In this document: in pieces, positions 13,255-15,396 of the stretch
Layout: each line of letters begins with the position of its first letter
How positions within the stretch are numbered: position 1 is the first letter of the stretch
Source of the DNA: JBDSTZ01 sp039927975
Lineage (GTDB): Bacteria > Pseudomonadota > Gammaproteobacteria > Burkholderiales > Burkholderiaceae_D
Reading direction: 5' to 3'
NCBI GenBank assembly: GCA_039927975.1
Contig: JBDSTZ010000035.1
Coordinates: forward strand, 1-15,396
DNA: 15,396 bases
Notes under the pieces: model-generated
What the model saw: the letters and a program-made list of their open reading frames with translations, nothing else
Told to the model about the DNA's origin: nothing
Database searches by the model: none
Translations under genes and position numbers: made by a program

Positions 13255-13413
13255 ATGCGCGAACATGTGAGCAGCGGCGAGACGACCGTCGAACGTGTCA
13301 CCGCGTCGGACGCTTCGCCTTCGCGCGACCTGGCCGCGCGCTGTAAATGCCGCGCATCTGAAAACCGCCGCGAGGTGAATCCGCCGCCGCGCTCCGCTCG
13401 TATAAGCCAATAG
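13255..13413 (+). CDS. Possible small ORF, 52 codons, unknown
   Basis: An ATG at 13255 has AGGAG (13244-13248) with an ideal 6-nt spacer, and the frame runs to a TAG at 13411. The product is polar and arginine-rich with a CKC motif, and matches nothing I recognise. It sits in the 250-bp gap between the two receptor genes, just before the promoter of the second. It may be chance in GC-rich DNA. Confidence 0.22.
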   Translation: MREHVSSGETTVERVTASDASPSRDLAARCKCRASENRREVNPPPRSARISQ

Positions 13414-13416
13414 TGG

Positions 13417-13446
13417 CTGACAAAATCGAAACATGTCTTATATGAT
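13417..13446 (+). promoter_or_regulatory. Predicted promoter of the second receptor gene
   Basis: CTGACA (13417-13422) and TATGAT (13441-13446) are spaced 18 bp in an AT-rich island within GC-rich DNA. The start would be near 13453, leaving a 21-nt leader. A short GATA-GCGG-TATC inverted repeat (13444-13455) overlaps the -10 and start, but no Fur consensus is seen. Confidence 0.6.
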
Positions 13447-13473
13447 AGCGGTATCAAAAAATAAAGGGGCACC

Positions 13474-15396
13474 ATGCAATTGCGGAAAAAGCTGCTGTGC
13501 GCGGCCATCGGTCTGGCCATGCTCAACTTGCGGGCGGAAGCCGCCGAAGACAGTCCCGCGCAAGCCCAGGTGCTGATGAACAGCCCCGCGCTGGCGCAGG
13601 TGCTGGTGGCGGGGCATTATCTGAACGCGGTGGGCAGTTCCGACGCGGCCAGCCAGGGCAGCATCACGGCCGAGCTAATCGCCAACCGGCCGGCCATGCG
13701 CACCGGCGAGCTGCTCGAATTCGTGCCCGGCATGATCGTCACGCAGCACAGCGGCGACGGCAAGGCCAACCAGTATTTCCTGCGCGGCTTCAATCTCGAC
13801 CACGGCACCGACTTCGCCACCTTCGTCGACGGCGTGCCGGTCAATATGCGCTCGCACGCCCATGGCCAGGGCTACTCCGACCTGAACTTCCTGATTCCCG
13901 AGCTGGTCCAGCGGATCGATTACAAGAAGGGGACCTACTTCGCCAACGAGGGCGACTTCGCCTCGGCCGGCGCGGCCCGCATCCGCCTGGCCGACAAACT
14001 GGCGCAAGGCGTGGCCAGCCTCACGATCGGCGGCGATGGCTACCGCCGCGCGCTGCTGGCCGACTCCTTCGCGTATGCCGGCGGCAGCCTGCTCTACGGC
14101 CTGGAAGTCCATCGCAACGACGGTCCGTGGGAAGTGCCCGAGCGCGTGCGCAAGGTGAGCGCCACGCTGCGCTACAGCCAGGGCACGGCGGACGACGGCT
14201 TCAGCCTCACCGCCATGGCGTACAAGAACCGCTGGAATTCGACCGACCAGATCCCCTCGCGGGCGGTCGACTCGCACCAGCTTGGCCGCTTCGGGTCGCT
14301 CTATCCGACAGATGGCGGCGACACCGCGCGCTACAGCCTGGCCTACGCCATGCGCAAGCGCGGCGCCGGCGGCGTGTTCGAGCTCGATGCCTATCTGGTG
14401 CGTTCGACCCTCGACCTGTTCAGCAATTTCACCTACCTGCTGGCCGATCCGGTGGACGGCGACCAGTTCCAGCAAAGCGAGCGGCGCACCATGGCGGGCC
14501 TGAACGCCAGCCAGACCTGGGTCGGCAGCGTCGGCGGCATCGACATGCGCAACAAGCTGGGCTTGCAGACGCGCTACGACCGCCTGGCGCCGGTCGGCAT
14601 CTACGACACCGTGGCGCGCGTGCGCACCGGCACCGTGCGCGAGGACCGCGTACGCGAAGCCAGCGCCGGCCTGTATCTGGAAAACGTGATCCAGTGGCTG
14701 CCCGGGCTGCGCAGCATCGCCGGCCTGCGCTACGACAGCTACCGCTTCAATGTGGCCAGCAACGTGGCCGGCAACAGCGGCAGGGCCGGCGACCATATCG
14801 TCTCGCCCAAGCTGTCGCTGATCTTCGGACCGTGGAAGGGCGTCGAATACTTCGCCAACCTGGGCCGTGGCTTCCACACCAACGACGCGCGCGGCACCAC
14901 ACAGACCCGGTTGGCCGACGGCAGCGCCTCGGCGCCGGTCACGCCGCTGGTGCCCACGCGCGGCATGGAACTCGGCGCGCGCAGCGAACTGCTGCCCGGC
15001 CTGCAAAGTTCGCTCGCGCTGTGGCGGCTCGATATCGCTTCGGAGCTGCTGTTCGTCGGCGACGCCGGCGAGACCGAGCCAAGCCGCGCCAGCCGGCGCA
15101 GCGGCATCGAATGGAACAATCATTACGTTGCCGCGTCGTGGCTGCTGTTCGACCTCGACGTCGCCGCCTCGCGCGCGCGCTACATGCAGCACGACGCGGC
15201 CGGCGATCGCATCCCCGGTTCGCTCGGCAAGGTGCTCTCGTTCGGCGCCACCGTGAAGGACCTGGGACGCTGGTATGGCGGCGTCGACCTGCGCTACTTC
15301 GGTCCGCGCCCACTGATCGAGGATGGCAGCGTGCGCTCGGCATCGACCACGCTGGCCTATGCGCGCGCCGAGTTCCATGCCGCGCGTGGGCACCAG
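13474..15396 (+). CDS. TonB-dependent outer membrane receptor, 3' end beyond the window
   Basis: The frame is open from the ATG at 13474 to the last base (641 codons), so the C-terminus is missing. A signal peptide covers residues 1 to about 23. The plug holds GELLEFVPGMIVTQHSGDGK (79-98), then FLRGFNLDHGTDFATFVDG, and a His-rich SHAHGQGYSDLNFLIPE (127-143). Barrel strands follow from about residue 175. The closest TonB-box-like element is QVLVAG (42-47), which is duplicated upstream as AQVLM. AAAGGGG (about 13463-13469) precedes the start by 4-5 nt. The plug motif set is a recognisable receptor subfamily, but I cannot name its ligand. It differs clearly from the receptor upstream, so the two are not a recent duplication. 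It has its own promoter. Confidence 0.88.
   Translation, partial: MQLRKKLLCAAIGLAMLNLRAEAAEDSPAQAQVLMNSPALAQVLVAGHYLNAVGSSDAASQGSITAELIANRPAMRTGELLEFVPGMIVTQHSGDGKANQYFLRGFNLDHGTDFATFVDGVPVNMRSHAHGQGYSDLNFLIPELVQRIDYKKGTYFANEGDFASAGAARIRLADKLAQGVASLTIGGDGYRRALLADSFAYAGGSLLYGLEVHRNDGPWEVPERVRKVSATLRYSQGTADDGFSLTAMAYKNRWNSTDQIPSRAVDSHQLGRFGSLYPTDGGDTARYSLAYAMRKRGAGGVFELDAYLVRSTLDLFSNFTYLLADPVDGDQFQQSERRTMAGLNASQTWVGSVGGIDMRNKLGLQTRYDRLAPVGIYDTVARVRTGTVREDRVREASAGLYLENVIQWLPGLRSIAGLRYDSYRFNVASNVAGNSGRAGDHIVSPKLSLIFGPWKGVEYFANLGRGFHTNDARGTTQTRLADGSASAPVTPLVPTRGMELGARSELLPGLQSSLALWRLDIASELLFVGDAGETEPSRASRRSGIEWNNHYVAASWLLFDLDVAASRARYMQHDAAGDRIPGSLGKVLSFGATVKDLGRWYGGVDLRYFGPRPLIEDGSVRSASTTLAYARAEFHAARGHQ
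13551..13610 (+). repeat. 30-bp imperfect tandem duplication inside the receptor gene
   Basis: Bases 13551-13580 and 13581-13610 are identical at about 23 of 30 positions. The two copies encode SPAQAQVLMN- and SPALAQVLVA-like segments between the signal peptide and the plug. The duplication lies in frame in the TonB-box region. Confidence 0.6.

Noticed and set aside
13444..13455. GATA-GCGG-TATC as a Fur box for the second receptor
   Set aside because: Only 4-bp arms match and the 19-bp Fur pattern is not present.
13675..15393. A 572-codon minus-strand frame at the right edge
   Set aside because: It is antisense to the second TonB-dependent receptor, whose plug motifs are clear, and has shadow-like composition.
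1..15396. CRISPR arrays, tRNA or rRNA genes, insertion sequences, phage genes
   Set aside because: None was seen: no regularly spaced repeats, no tRNA-like cloverleaf was noticed, and no transposase or integrase motifs in any supported gene.

Overview
The window is GC-rich, gene-dense bacterial chromosomal DNA. Its gene families and Shine-Dalgarno usage suggest a betaproteobacterium, probably an Oxalobacteraceae-like organism (Massilia, Janthinobacterium or Duganella type). That placement is an inference from gene content, not from an alignment. Most genes in the left two thirds serve life under low oxygen or nitric oxide stress.

Layout. At 1-783 (minus) lies the N-terminal part of a quinol-dependent nitric oxide reductase. 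It is divergent from nsrR (970-1455), the Fe-S repressor that senses NO. Two NsrR-like operators and a promoter lie between them. A terminator and a 27-bp perfect palindrome (an NsrR operator) precede nnrS (1608-2801), which is followed by hemN (2841-4277, oxygen-independent haem synthesis). A small HMA-like protein (4283-4537, minus) converges on hemN. A hairpin repeat and a small cytochrome c (4759-5064) follow.

The anaerobic ribonucleotide reductase operon runs on the minus strand (7731 down to 5069): nrdD, a separate 65-residue glycyl-radical domain, then nrdG. NrdD is therefore split. The catalytic barrel and zinc ribbon end at an in-frame TGA, and the radical domain restarts 21 nt later with its own strong Shine-Dalgarno. 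The promoter carries two NrdR-like boxes spaced 31 bp centre to centre.

From 7910 to 10743 come a secreted esterase, a hemerythrin (minus) with an FNR/ANR-like promoter, a secreted ThuA-domain protein and a DUF2946 protein that may be leaderless. The right end (10926-15396) holds two different TonB-dependent receptors of unknown substrate; the second runs off the window. A possible 52-codon small ORF lies between them.

How the genes fit together: NsrR likely represses norB and nnrS until NO damages its cluster. HemN and NrdD/NrdG supply haem and deoxynucleotides without oxygen. The hemerythrin and perhaps nnrS look tied to an FNR-family regulator. The most unusual point is the split NrdD with its dedicated radical-domain peptide.
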